A model generated the notes under the pieces. It saw nothing but the letters and a program-made list of their open reading frames with translations. It was not told where the DNA came from and ran no database searches. Position numbers and translations under genes: made by a program. DNA of 36,177 nucleotides from Nonomuraea turkmeniaca (GTDB lineage Bacteria; Actinomycetota; Actinomycetes; Streptosporangiales; Streptosporangiaceae), in the NCBI RefSeq assembly GCF_005889735.1, contig NZ_VCKY01000103.1:1-36177 (forward strand), in the 5' to 3' direction. Shown one piece after another: positions 25,830-33,975 of the stretch (positions are counted from its first letter, which is position 1; each line of letters starts with the position of its first letter).

Positions 25830-26696
25830 TCAGCGGCTGGTGCCGAGACGCTGCGTGAGGTGGTCGCCGAGCAGGCCCGTGCTCACCACGAGGCCGGTCA
25901 GCGCCAGCCCTGGTAGCGCCGAAATCCACCAGGCGGTGTCCAGATAGTCCTTGCCGTTCGCGATGACCTGGCCCCAGGAGACCGTGGCCGAGGGCAGGCC
26001 GAGGCCCAGGAAGCTGAGGCCGGCCTCGGACAGCACCGCGCCGGCGAACTCTGTGGTCGCCAACGCGGTCACCGGACCGATCACGAACGGGATGATGTGC
26101 CGGATGATCATGACTGGGGTGGGAACCCCGATCAGCCGCGCGGCGTCGACCCACGGCCGTTCGCGCAGCGAGAGGGTGAGACCGCGGGCAAGCCTGGCGA
26201 AGCCGACCCAGCCGGCCACCGACAGCGCCAGCACCACGACCAGCATGCTGCGCTCGAGGAGGCCGGCGATCACGATCGCGAGCAGGATGCCGGGGAAAGC
26301 CATCAGGATGTCGATCAGCCGGGAGATCGCCACGTCGGTCCAGCCGGCGAGGTAACCGGCGAGCGTCCCGAAGGCCAGCCCCACCACCAGGCAGGCGGCC
26401 ACCACGGAGATCCCGATGATGATCGACGTCCGGGCGCCGTAGACGAGCTGGCCGAGCATGTCCCGGCCCGCACCGTCGGTGCCCAGCAGGGCGACCGTGC
26501 CATCCGCTCTGACCGCCCCTATCGGCAGCAGCCGGTCCGCCACGCTGGTCGCCACCGGGTCGTACGCGATCAGCAGCGGGCCGATGAGGCCGACGAGCAG
26601 GTATCCGACGAGCACGACGGTGGCGATCGCGGCGACGGTCGGCGTGGACCGCAAGCGGACGGGCCACAACCGTGGCCGGGCGGCTATCGCACTCAT
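25830..26696 (-). CDS. Oligopeptide/oligosaccharide ABC permease (DppC-like)
   Basis: A 288-residue membrane protein. An N-terminal segment (VAAIATVVLVGYLLVGLIGP) is followed by a periplasmic loop with LLGTDGAGRDMLGQLVYGAR, a hallmark of DppC/OppC proteins, and then five more segments. The ATPase-contact loop reads WVDAARLIGVPTPVMIIRHI. The C-terminal SFLGLGLPSATVSWGQ is also typical. The ATG overlaps the DppB-like TGA (ATGA), so translation should be coupled. It pairs with DppB to form the import channel. Confidence 0.92.
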   Translation of the reverse strand: MSAIAARPRLWPVRLRSTPTVAAIATVVLVGYLLVGLIGPLLIAYDPVATSVADRLLPIGAVRADGTVALLGTDGAGRDMLGQLVYGARTSIIIGISVVAACLVVGLAFGTLAGYLAGWTDVAISRLIDILMAFPGILLAIVIAGLLERSMLVVVLALSVAGWVGFARLARGLTLSLRERPWVDAARLIGVPTPVMIIRHIIPFVIGPVTALATTEFAGAVLSEAGLSFLGLGLPSATVSWGQVIANGKDYLDTAWWISALPGLALTGLVVSTGLLGDHLTQRLGTSR

Positions 26697-27619
26697 GCGC
26701 CCGCCCCCAGCCGGACTCGCGGGTCGAGCCGGGCGGCGATCAGATCCGCCGCGACGTTGCAGCAGACCACGATGACCGCGATGAGGAGTACGGCGGCCTG
26801 CACGATCGAGTAGTCCCGGTTGGCGACCGCGGTCACCAGCAACGAGCCGAGGCCGGGCCAGGTGAAGACGCTCTCCACGATCACCGCGCCGCCCAGCAGC
26901 GTGCTCACGTGCAGCGCGCCGACGGTCACCACCGGTGTCGCCGCGTTGCGCACCACATGTCCGGTCACCACCTCGCGCGTGCTGAGCCCCTTGGCGTACG
27001 CCCGCTGCACGTAGGGCTCCGCCATGGTGTCGGCGACGCTGCTCCGGGTGATCCGGGTGAGGAGCGCGGTGAAGGGGGCGGCGAGCGTGAGCGCCGGAAG
27101 CACGATGTGGGCCGGGGTACCGGTACCGGCGCTGGGGAGCAGCCGGAGCTGCAACGCCATCACCAGGATCAGCATGATCCCGATCCAGAACGGCGGCATG
27201 GAGTAGAGGGTCAGGGCGAAACCGGAGATCCCGCGGTCGATCCACCGGCCACGATGCGCGCCGGCCAAGGCGCCGAGGACGACGCCCGACATCGCTATGA
27301 CGGTCGCCACCAGGGTCAGCTCCACCGAGGCCGGCAGCCGGGACAACACCAGCTCGAACGCCGGCTGCCCGAAGCGGTAGGACTCCCCGAAGTCGAGCGT
27401 CGCCAGCTGGGTCAGATAGTGCCAGTACTGGACGGGCAGCGGCTGGTCCAGGCCCAGCCGGGTCCGGGCGGCCGCCACCTCGGCCCCTGTGGCGTCCGGT
27501 CCGAGCAGCACCAGCGCCTGGTCTCCGGGGGCGAGTCGCATGATGAAGAACACCAGCGTGGCGGCCCCGAAGATGATCAGGACGCCGGTCGCCGCCGTAC
27601 GCAGCGCGTACCTGGTCAT
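26693..27619 (-). CDS. Oligopeptide/oligosaccharide ABC permease (DppB-like)
   Basis: A 308-residue membrane protein beginning with the membrane segment GVLIIFGAATLVFFIMRLAPGD, the DppB/OppB opening. DFGESYRFGQPAFELVLSRL follows in the periplasmic region. The contact loop is YVQRAYAKGLSTREVVTGHV, and the C-terminal EVFTWPGLG-like element reads VESVFTWPGLGSLL. ATG 27619 overlaps the TGA of the LacI gene by four bases (ATGA), which ties the regulator and transporter into one transcript. Confidence 0.92.
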   Translation of the reverse strand: MTRYALRTAATGVLIIFGAATLVFFIMRLAPGDQALVLLGPDATGAEVAAARTRLGLDQPLPVQYWHYLTQLATLDFGESYRFGQPAFELVLSRLPASVELTLVATVIAMSGVVLGALAGAHRGRWIDRGISGFALTLYSMPPFWIGIMLILVMALQLRLLPSAGTGTPAHIVLPALTLAAPFTALLTRITRSSVADTMAEPYVQRAYAKGLSTREVVTGHVVRNAATPVVTVGALHVSTLLGGAVIVESVFTWPGLGSLLVTAVANRDYSIVQAAVLLIAVIVVCCNVAADLIAARLDPRVRLGAGA

Positions 27620-28671
27620 CGCCGGACCAGCCGGCTGATCGAGTTGCCGCGTACGTCCGTGCACGGCACGACCAGCTGAAGAGGCGGCTGGTCCGCGCCC
27701 TCGAGCAGGTTGACCAGCAACTGCACCGCGGCCCGGCCCATCTCCACCCGTGGTATCTCGAACGACGTCCAGATCCTGGTCGCGGTGGGCGCCGGGGCGG
27801 AGCCCAGGAACGCGACCGACAGGTCGTCCGGGATGCGCAGGCCGGCCGCCTCGGCGACCTCGGCCAAGGCCAGGCCGGTGGCGTTGTCCTCGGAGGGCTC
27901 GACCAGGATCGCCGTGATCCCCGCCCGGACCCATCCGGTGACCCGGTCCGCGCCGATGTCCTCGGCACCGGAGGAGAACTCGACCACGAGGTCGTCCGGC
28001 CTCAGTCCCGCGGCCAGAGCACCTTGTCGCAGGCCGAGCTCGCGATCCTCGCCCGGCTCCGCGCCCTCGGTCTGCCGCAGGAGCAGGATCCGCTGATGCC
28101 CGAGGGCGACTAGCTCCTCCACGAGGGCCGCGGTGGGAGCGACGTAATCCGGGGCGACGTAGGACAGCTCGGTTCCCTCGATGTCACGCCGTCCGATGAA
28201 GACGAACGGGAAGCCCTCCTTGACCAGGTTCGCCAGGTCGTCACGCGAGATGTGCCGGCCCAGCAGGACACAGCCGTCGGCTTTCAACAGCGCGTTGCGC
28301 CCCCTGGCGTAGACCCCGCCTTGGGCCGTGTTGGCCGAGGTGAACAGCAGCAGGTCGTAGCCGAGCCGCGCCGCCTCCTCCTCCACTCCGACCAGGAACG
28401 GGTGATAGAAGTCTCGCTGGTCGACCGGGAACACCGACTCGAACGTGTAGAGCCCGATGGTCTTGACGGTCATCCCGCGCAGTGCACGGGCGGCGGGGTT
28501 GACGGCGTACCCCAGGTCTTCGATCGCCTGTTGAACCCGCCGGCGGGTCTCCTCGGCCACCGGCACGCCCGGGCGCTCATTGAGCACGAGGGAGACGGTG
28601 GCCTGGGACACTCCGGCCCGCTGGGCGATCTCGACTTGGGTGGGGCGTCGCGGCCCGGCTCGTTTTCGCAT
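27616..28671 (-). CDS. LacI-family regulator, first gene of the ten-gene catabolic operon
   Basis: A 351-residue LacI/GalR regulator. The helix-turn-helix is VEIAQRAGVSQATVSLVLN (about 12-31), with the minor-groove hinge ending NPAARALRG. The effector domain contains TVKTIGLYTFESVF, GCVLLGRHIS, HQRILLLRQTEG and the C-terminal LRIPDDLSVAFLGS. It heads the operon and overlaps the first permease, so it is likely autoregulated. The divergent region upstream has a matching pair of 11-bp boxes. The start is ATG 28671: it precedes the first family-like residues. No clear Shine-Dalgarno exists, so a short-leader or leaderless message is possible. Confidence 0.92.
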   Translation of the reverse strand: MRKRAGPRRPTQVEIAQRAGVSQATVSLVLNERPGVPVAEETRRRVQQAIEDLGYAVNPAARALRGMTVKTIGLYTFESVFPVDQRDFYHPFLVGVEEEAARLGYDLLLFTSANTAQGGVYARGRNALLKADGCVLLGRHISRDDLANLVKEGFPFVFIGRRDIEGTELSYVAPDYVAPTAALVEELVALGHQRILLLRQTEGAEPGEDRELGLRQGALAAGLRPDDLVVEFSSGAEDIGADRVTGWVRAGITAILVEPSEDNATGLALAEVAEAAGLRIPDDLSVAFLGSAPAPTATRIWTSFEIPRVEMGRAAVQLLVNLLEGADQPPLQLVVPCTDVRGNSISRLVRR

Positions 28672-28685
28672 GGCGATCCAGTTGA

Positions 28686-28699
28686 CTAATACGTAACGA
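28686..28699 (-). promoter_or_regulatory. Candidate LacI operator box at the operon promoter
   Basis: ATACGTAACGA at 28689-28699 differs by one base from the box at 28845-28855. It overlaps TATTAG on the minus strand (28691-28686), a plausible -10 for the operon with a very short leader. No good -35 is seen. Confidence 0.5.
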
Positions 28700-28806
28700 C
28701 TCCGAGGCACTCTAGGGACCCGGCGGCGCTCTCCACAAGGGGTAAGTTTCCTGAACATTGCCATTAAATGTCGCAAACCGGTCCTACGGGGAGCATTTAC
28801 TGCCTC

Positions 28807-28856
28807 TTGTGAGGCGGATATGACGTCTGTACGATCCTCGATCTATACGTATCGAG
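28807..28856 (+). promoter_or_regulatory. Promoter and LacI operator candidate of the beta-helix gene
   Basis: TTGTGA (28807-28812), a 17-bp spacer and TACGAT (28830-28835) form a sigma-70-type promoter. Right after it, 28837-28856 is a partial dyad with perfect 6-bp arms, CTCGAT and ATCGAG. It contains ATACGTATCGA (28845-28855), the second copy of the box. The -35 also lies inside a small inverted repeat, GCCTC-TTGT-GAGGC. A repressor bound at 28837-28856 would cover the transcription start. Confidence 0.6.
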
Positions 28857-28879
28857 CCGCTTAATGGGAGGTAGGGGCC

Positions 28880-30676
28880 ATGTCCGAGGGGACCGATCGT
28901 CGAGCGCTGTTACGGATCGGCGGTGCGGCACTGGGCGCGGCCGCGGCAGCCGCGTCATGGGGACCGGCACCCGCGGCGGCCGCCGCGGTGGACCCGCAGG
29001 ATGTCGTCACACCACAGCAGTTCGGCGCGGTGGCCGACGGGCAGCACGATGACACCGACGCCATCGAGCAGGCCATCAAGGCCCAGCAGACCCGACTGAA
29101 CCGGATCGTCGTCTTCCCGCCGGGCACCTACCGGATCACCCGCACCATCGTCATCCCCGACCTGCCCGGGGAGCCCTTCAACCGCATCCAGCTGCGCGGT
29201 TACAGCACCATGACGAACCGCGCCTCGATCATCCAGGTGACACACGACGGGGTGGGCATCGACGTCCGGTGCTCCCTCGCCGCGATCTACGGCCTGGCCT
29301 TCGTCGCCCCTGCCAAGACCGCCGGCAATGTAGCGCTGCGCTTCGCCGGGGAGGCCAACACCGACGACACCGACGCCGCCATCCTGGAGTGCACGTTCGT
29401 GTCGTTCAAGCTCGCCGTCGAACACGTCGGCCGCGGGCTGTACTTCTCCCACAATCTCGTCGCCCTCTGCACCACCGGCGTCAGCCTCGCGTGGCCGACC
29501 GGCGGCGTGGAAGGCGGCCCCGACCATGTCCCGCCGTACGGGTTGCGGAAGTGGCTCATCGCCAACAACCACTTCCACAGTCCGTTCCAGGCCATCGTCA
29601 CGCAGGGCGCCGAGGACAGCGACTTCCGCGGCGCGATCATCCAGGGCAATCTGCTCGACATCGGCCGGCGGCTGCTGATCGGCAGCCTGACCAACTCCAC
29701 CATCAGCGGCAATGTGGTGGAGAAGGCGGACAACGGGCCGATCATCGAGATCACCAGCGGGGGCCACAACCTGACCATCGGCGACAACGTCCTCGGCGGG
29801 TTCGAGCCGCCGCAGAACAACGGCCCGTGCGCCATCCAGTTCTCCAGCGGCGTCACCGCGCACAACGTCACCATCAGCGGGAACACCTTCAACTGGCTCA
29901 ACCACTCGCCGATCCGGTTCGAGAACGACGCGAGCAAGATCACCATCGCGAACAACTCGTTCGACAACTGGAACCTCGACGCCAAGACCGACGCCGCGGC
30001 GATCAGGGTGGCCGGGAGAGCGCACGCGTTCAGCATCATCGGCAACGTCATCTCGGCCGATCCGGCCGACCGGCCGCCGATTCTGACCACCGGCGGGCTG
30101 CACGACTCACACGTCATCGGCAACACCTCTGAGCAGGTGCCACTGGTCGCGGGAACGGTGGGGGCGGATTCGTTCGTGCAGGCCGGTCCGGGCCGGTTCA
30201 ACCGGATCGAGGTCGCCCAGCCGCTGGGAGCGGCGGCCAGGGTGGTCAGCACCTGGACCGGGTCGATCAAGGTGGGAGAGGACCGCTACGGCTCGTTCGT
30301 CGTGGAGGGCAACAACGCCAACCCGGGCGTCAAAGGCGGGCTGCGGGTGGTCCCGGTCAACGCGTCGGGATCGGCCGCCACCGAGTTGCTGTGCTCGACC
30401 ACGTCCACCAATGAGCTGGTCTCCATGATCTCCAACGCCACCGGGCTGGTTCCGCCCGCCGACAACGCACGAGATCTGGGCAGCGCGGATCGACGGATGC
30501 GAGCGGTGTACACCCACCAGGTGGTCCTGGCCGAGCACGCGCCGGACACCCTGCCGAACGCGGCCGACCACGGCGGAGGCCTCATCATGATCCATGACCC
30601 CAAGACCGGCAAGCGCGGTCTCGCTCTCTCCGACGGTGGATCCTGGCGGAACGTCGTGCTCGGCGCCGAGATCTGA
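28880..30676 (+). CDS. Tat-exported right-handed beta-helix protein (pectate lyase superfamily fold)
   Basis: A 598-residue protein. A twin-arginine signal (DRRALLRIGGAALG, hydrophobic Ala run, A-x-A near residue 36) is followed by the beta-helix opening of the Pectate_lyase_3 type: QFGAVADGQHDDTDAIEQAI and FPPGTYRIT. Residues about 90-420 show repeated short strands and NTI/TISGN-like turns typical of a parallel beta-helix. The last 130 residues are different. DNARDLGSADRRMRAVY resembles the segment near the C-terminus of phage tail-fibre and tailspike proteins. The enzyme probably binds or cleaves a polysaccharide outside the cell. ATG 28880 follows GGGAGGT (28866-28872). It heads a two-gene unit divergent from the catabolic operon. 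Confidence 0.82.
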   Translation: MSEGTDRRALLRIGGAALGAAAAAASWGPAPAAAAAVDPQDVVTPQQFGAVADGQHDDTDAIEQAIKAQQTRLNRIVVFPPGTYRITRTIVIPDLPGEPFNRIQLRGYSTMTNRASIIQVTHDGVGIDVRCSLAAIYGLAFVAPAKTAGNVALRFAGEANTDDTDAAILECTFVSFKLAVEHVGRGLYFSHNLVALCTTGVSLAWPTGGVEGGPDHVPPYGLRKWLIANNHFHSPFQAIVTQGAEDSDFRGAIIQGNLLDIGRRLLIGSLTNSTISGNVVEKADNGPIIEITSGGHNLTIGDNVLGGFEPPQNNGPCAIQFSSGVTAHNVTISGNTFNWLNHSPIRFENDASKITIANNSFDNWNLDAKTDAAAIRVAGRAHAFSIIGNVISADPADRPPILTTGGLHDSHVIGNTSEQVPLVAGTVGADSFVQAGPGRFNRIEVAQPLGAAARVVSTWTGSIKVGEDRYGSFVVEGNNANPGVKGGLRVVPVNASGSAATELLCSTTSTNELVSMISNATGLVPPADNARDLGSADRRMRAVYTHQVVLAEHAPDTLPNAADHGGGLIMIHDPKTGKRGLALSDGGSWRNVVLGAEI

Positions 30677-30698
30677 TCAGGGAGGTGATCCGGTTCGC

Positions 30699-31811
30699 AT
30701 GGCGCTGATCCAGCTCGCTCCTGACGCGCGGCCGGCCGTCTGGCGGGGCAGCCTGGCCTGGACGGAGGAGGGCGGCTCGTGGCAACCGTGGCGGCTGCCA
30801 CCGGACCGGATCGCCACCGCCCACGCTCCGGACCTGGTCACGCGCGCGCGAATGCCGGCCGGCGTCCGCGCGGTCGTCCGTACCGACGCGACCGCGCTGG
30901 AGCTGCGTACCTCCGCCGTGGACGATGATGTGACGTCGCTGGACGTCGTCGTGGACGGCGCGCTGTGGCGGCGGACGGCGCTGACGGCCGGCCCGGCGAC
31001 GAGCCACGTCACGTTGCCGCCCGGCGCCAAGGTCGTCGAGGTTTGGTTGCCCCAGTTCGGCGAGATCCGGATAGGACCCCTCGTCCTGCACGGCGCCACG
31101 TACGCCACCGCCGCCACGGATGAGATGTTCCGCTGGGTCACGTACGGAAGCTCGATCACGCAGTGTCGCTCGGCTTCCGGCCCGAGCGAGACGTGGCCCG
31201 CTCTTGTCGCTCGACGCCTCGGGTGGGATCTCACCTGTCTCGGATTCGCCGGGGAGTGCCACCTTGATCCCATCGTCGCCAGAGCCATCACGCGCACGCC
31301 CGCGAACCTGATCTCGCTGTGCCTCGGGGGCAACATCTACGGCACTGCGAGCCTCGGCGCACGGACGCTCACCGGCCAGGTGTCGGGGTTCATCCAGACG
31401 ATTCGCGACGCGCATCCCCATGTGCCGATCGCCGTGATCTCGCCGATCGTCTCGCCGCGCCGTGAGCGGTTGCCCAACCGCGCGATGATGACCCTCGGCG
31501 ATGTCCGCGGCGCCGTGACGGACGCCGTGACCACACTGCGTCGATGCGGCGAGGCACGGCTCCACCTCGTCAGCGGCCCGAGCGTCTTCGGCCTCGAGGA
31601 TGCTCACCTCCTGCTGCCTGACTCCCTGCATCCGAACGCCGACGGCTACCGCCTCATGGCCGGGCGACTCGCCCCCCGCCTGGCGGCCATCGCGTCCGCC
31701 CGGAGTCAGCACGAGCATGCCCAGGCCCGCGTCCACGACGCCGAGGAGGTCAAGGGGCACCCCCAGCAGAAGCCGGGCGTGGCCGAGAGCCCGAGGACCG
31801 CGATGGACTGA
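30699..31811 (+). CDS. SGNH/GDSL-type hydrolase with N-terminal beta domain
   Basis: A 370-residue hydrolase. Residues about 1-135 are a beta-rich, jelly-roll-like N-domain, as in two-domain carbohydrate esterases. The SGNH domain follows: nucleophile S152 in YGSSITQC, a Gly/Asn oxyanion element in LCLGGNIYG, and D308/H311 in PDSLHPNADGY. The likely reaction is removal of acetyl or another acyl group from a sugar. No signal peptide is present, so it should act in the cytoplasm on imported material. The C-terminal 50 residues are polar and of unknown role. ATG 30699 follows GGAGGTGA (30681-30688), 22 bp after the beta-helix gene, so the two are probably co-transcribed. Confidence 0.87.
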   Translation: MALIQLAPDARPAVWRGSLAWTEEGGSWQPWRLPPDRIATAHAPDLVTRARMPAGVRAVVRTDATALELRTSAVDDDVTSLDVVVDGALWRRTALTAGPATSHVTLPPGAKVVEVWLPQFGEIRIGPLVLHGATYATAATDEMFRWVTYGSSITQCRSASGPSETWPALVARRLGWDLTCLGFAGECHLDPIVARAITRTPANLISLCLGGNIYGTASLGARTLTGQVSGFIQTIRDAHPHVPIAVISPIVSPRRERLPNRAMMTLGDVRGAVTDAVTTLRRCGEARLHLVSGPSVFGLEDAHLLLPDSLHPNADGYRLMAGRLAPRLAAIASARSQHEHAQARVHDAEEVKGHPQQKPGVAESPRTAMD

Positions 31812-31845
31812 GGGCTATCCCGGAAACGAACAGCGGGTACGTGTG

Positions 31846-32214
31846 TTATGCGGGCTCAGCCGGGCGGGCACGTTCCATCTCCTCGACCGCGGCGATGGCC
31901 TGCTCCACATGGTCGTACACGAGCACGGCAGGAAAGGTGCCAGTGATCTCCAGCACTCGAGTCACACGCGGCTGGACTGCGGCCAGGTGGAGCGCAGCTC
32001 CGTGCACACGGGCCAGGGTGGCCGCGGCGAGCAGGACGGCCAGGCCGGAGCTGTCCAGGAAAGACAGCTGGCTCATATCGACGATCAGGTGCTCGTCCAG
32101 CCGCCGACGCGCCCGATCGATGAAAATCTCCAGGTCGGCGGAGGTGGCCGCGTCCACCTCCCCGGCGACGGTGATCAGCGTGGCGTCTGCCAGGTGACGG
32201 TAAGTGAGGATCAC
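31846..32214 (-). CDS. STAS-domain protein (anti-sigma factor antagonist-like), second of a pair
   Basis: A 122-residue single STAS domain. The strand ATLITVAGEVDAATSADLE and the switch loop LSFLDSSGLAVLL, with the serine normally phosphorylated by an anti-sigma kinase, are intact. It ends with GTFPAVLVYDHVEQAIAAVE. Such proteins bind kinase/anti-sigma factors and release a sigma factor. The start is GTG 32214, overlapping the TGA of the upstream STAS gene (GTGA); longer starts read into that gene. No kinase, phosphatase or sigma factor of the SigF/B type is adjacent, so its partner is encoded elsewhere. Confidence 0.87.
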   Translation of the reverse strand: MILTYRHLADATLITVAGEVDAATSADLEIFIDRARRRLDEHLIVDMSQLSFLDSSGLAVLLAAATLARVHGAALHLAAVQPRVTRVLEITGTFPAVLVYDHVEQAIAAVEEMERARPAEPA

Positions 32215-32585
32215 TGGGGCTCCCGAACAGGGGGATCTCGAAAGCTCAGCGCCACGGCGAAGGCCTCCTCCACGCTGGGGTGGATATTCAGGGCAAACCA
32301 CACGCCGGCGATCTGCAGCACGCGACCGGGCACGTCCCGCACAGCGGCCAGGTGGAGGCCCTCGCCCCGTTCGCGAGCGGCGGCGTTGAGCCGTAACAGC
32401 GCGTGCAGGCCGCTGCTGTCCATGAAGGTCAGCCCCTCAAGATCGAGCACCAGCACCTCGCCGGGCCGGCGCATGCAATCGACGAAGGACTCCAGCCGAT
32501 CGGCGTTGGCGGAATCGGCCTCGCCGGCCACGATGATCAGATCCCCAGCCGGCAAGAGACGACAGACGAGGCTCAACGGGGCCAC
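32211..32585 (-). CDS. STAS-domain protein (anti-sigma factor antagonist-like), first of a pair
   Basis: A 124-residue STAS domain: DLIIVAGEADSANADRLESF, the switch loop LTFMDSSGLHALL with the phosphorylatable serine, and a C-terminal helix HPSVEEAFAVALSF. The STAS fold begins near the GTG at 32585, which has GAGG five bases upstream. An in-frame ATG at 32681 would add 32 Arg/His-rich residues, and it lies in a dyad with no ribosome binding site, so I prefer the GTG. The two STAS proteins are divergent from each other and probably answer to different signals or partners. Confidence 0.83.
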   Translation of the reverse strand: MAPLSLVCRLLPAGDLIIVAGEADSANADRLESFVDCMRRPGEVLVLDLEGLTFMDSSGLHALLRLNAAARERGEGLHLAAVRDVPGRVLQIAGVWFALNIHPSVEEAFAVALSFRDPPVREPQ

Positions 32586-33022
32586 GGCAACCTCGACACG
32601 AGGACCGACAGGTCCGTGGCGAGCTGTACGACGGTGACGGACATGAGGTAGGCACCCATGGTGAGTCGACCTGATTGCCATGGCGTGACGCCATGCCGAA
32701 ACACTACACCGGAAGCTAGATACCGGAAGGACAGTTCCTCATAGGATTTTCAGAAAAGCCCACGCCCTCGGCCCAAGAGCCGTAACCCCATGGCGGTCAG
32801 GCACGCGAATGCCTTCACGTCCGTGGCGCTCTGCGACCGGCCGGTGCCGCCGCCGCGGACGCTGATCACTTGTGTCCTGAGGCGGTTACGCTGGTCGGTG
32901 TCCGACCTTTCCGTGATCGGAGCAGGTGTGCCCGTGATGTCCTTCGCTCTTACCGCCGGCGGCGGGGGTGCGCCCCCGGTCACACCGGCCCCAGCCTCGT
33001 CACGTGCGGCAGGGAGCTGGTC
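32586..33022. other. Divergent control region between the STAS pair and the ECF41 gene
   Basis: No gene-like frame is supported here. A perfect inverted repeat, CATGGCG-TGA-CGCCATG, lies at 32679-32695. The 12-bp repeats TTCCGGTATCTAG/TTCCGGTGTAG flank 32709-32735 on the minus strand. A short GC hairpin (32964-32969/32974-32979) precedes the sigma gene. A GGTCACA-N13-CGTC arrangement at 32979-33001 is only a poor match to the ECF41 promoter because the spacer is short. Confidence 0.35.
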
Positions 33023-33901
33023 ATGGGCGTGACTCAGGAGCGGCTGGAGCGGTTCGAGGCCAACCGCCGGCGCCTGTTCGGGCTGGCCTACCGGCTGCTG
33101 GGGGAGGCGTCCGAGGCCGAGGACGTGGTGCAGGACGCCTACCTGCGCTGGGAGCGTAGTGACTCGGCGGTCTCGCCGGAGGCGTGGCTGGCCAAGGTGG
33201 TCACCAACCTGTGCCTGGACAGGCTCACCTCGGCGCGGGCGCAGCGGGAGCAGTATGTCGGGCCGTGGTTGCCCGAGCCCGTCTTCGCCGACAGTGGTGC
33301 GCTCGGCCCGCTGGAGACCGTGGAGCAGCGAGAGTCGCTGTCACTGGGGATGCTGGTGCTGCTGGAGCGGCTCACGCCGCCGGAGCGGGCGGCGTTCGTG
33401 CTGCGGGAGGCGTTCGGTCACAGCCACCGCGAGGTCGCGGAGATCCTGGAGCTGGACGAGGCGCACGTCCGGCAGCTCTACCGGCGCGCGCGCCAGCACG
33501 TCGGCGCGGCGCGGCGGCGGTTCACGGCCGCGCCCGAGCAGCGCCGGAAGCTCCTGGAGCGGTTCCTGGAGGCCACCTTGGGCGGGGATGTGGCGGGGCT
33601 GGAGCGGATGCTGGCCGAGGACGTGGTCGCCTGGTCCGACGGCGGCGGCAAGGCACCGGCGCTGCGGCACCTGCTGGTCGACCGGGAGAAGCTCCTGCGC
33701 TACCTGCTCGACCTGGCCGGGCACCCGCGCGTGACGAGCATGACGGCCGGCACGGCGAACGGGGAGCCCGCCATCATGCTGGACGTGGACGGCCGGTTCT
33801 TCGCGGTCATCGTCCCCGAGTTCGACGGCGACCGCATCACCGCTCTCTACGCCGTCGCCAATCCAGACAAGCTCGCCTTCTTCATGAAACAAACAATGTG
33901 A
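33023..33901 (+). CDS. ECF41-group (SigJ-like) sigma factor with SnoaL-like C-terminal domain
   Basis: A 292-residue ECF sigma factor. Region 2 is in RRLFGLAYRLLGEASEAEDV with VQDAYLRW. The linker has YVGPWLPEP, a hallmark of group ECF41. Region 4 is LTPPERAAFVLREAFGHSHREVA. The extra C-terminal NTF2/SnoaL-like domain (about 190-292) carries the other group motifs, WSDGGGKAP and ANPDKL. In this group the C-terminal domain, not a separate anti-sigma factor, controls activity. The ATG at 33023 follows AGGGAG (33011-33016); earlier in-frame starts read Arg-rich non-family sequence. Its predicted target promoter lies directly downstream. Confidence 0.93.
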   Translation: MGVTQERLERFEANRRRLFGLAYRLLGEASEAEDVVQDAYLRWERSDSAVSPEAWLAKVVTNLCLDRLTSARAQREQYVGPWLPEPVFADSGALGPLETVEQRESLSLGMLVLLERLTPPERAAFVLREAFGHSHREVAEILELDEAHVRQLYRRARQHVGAARRRFTAAPEQRRKLLERFLEATLGGDVAGLERMLAEDVVAWSDGGGKAPALRHLLVDREKLLRYLLDLAGHPRVTSMTAGTANGEPAIMLDVDGRFFAVIVPEFDGDRITALYAVANPDKLAFFMKQTM

Positions 33902-33917
33902 CCTTCCTGTGGTGCGT

Positions 33918-33944
33918 TGTCACGGATCGCCTCCGTAGCCCGTC
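33918..33944 (+). promoter_or_regulatory. ECF41-type promoter
   Basis: TGTCACG (33918-33924), a 16-bp spacer and CGTC (33941-33944) match the reported ECF41 promoter form (TGTCACA in the -35 region and CGTC in the -10 region). It lies 32 bp before the flavoprotein start and just after the sigma gene, so the sigma factor probably controls its neighbour. Confidence 0.75.
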
Positions 33945-33975
33945 TATCTGGTGACGAAGGACGAAGGGGACGTTG

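Noticed and set aside
32979..33001. Second ECF41 promoter upstream of the sigma gene
   Set aside because: GGTCACA and CGTC are separated by only 13 bp, too short against the 16-bp spacer seen downstream.
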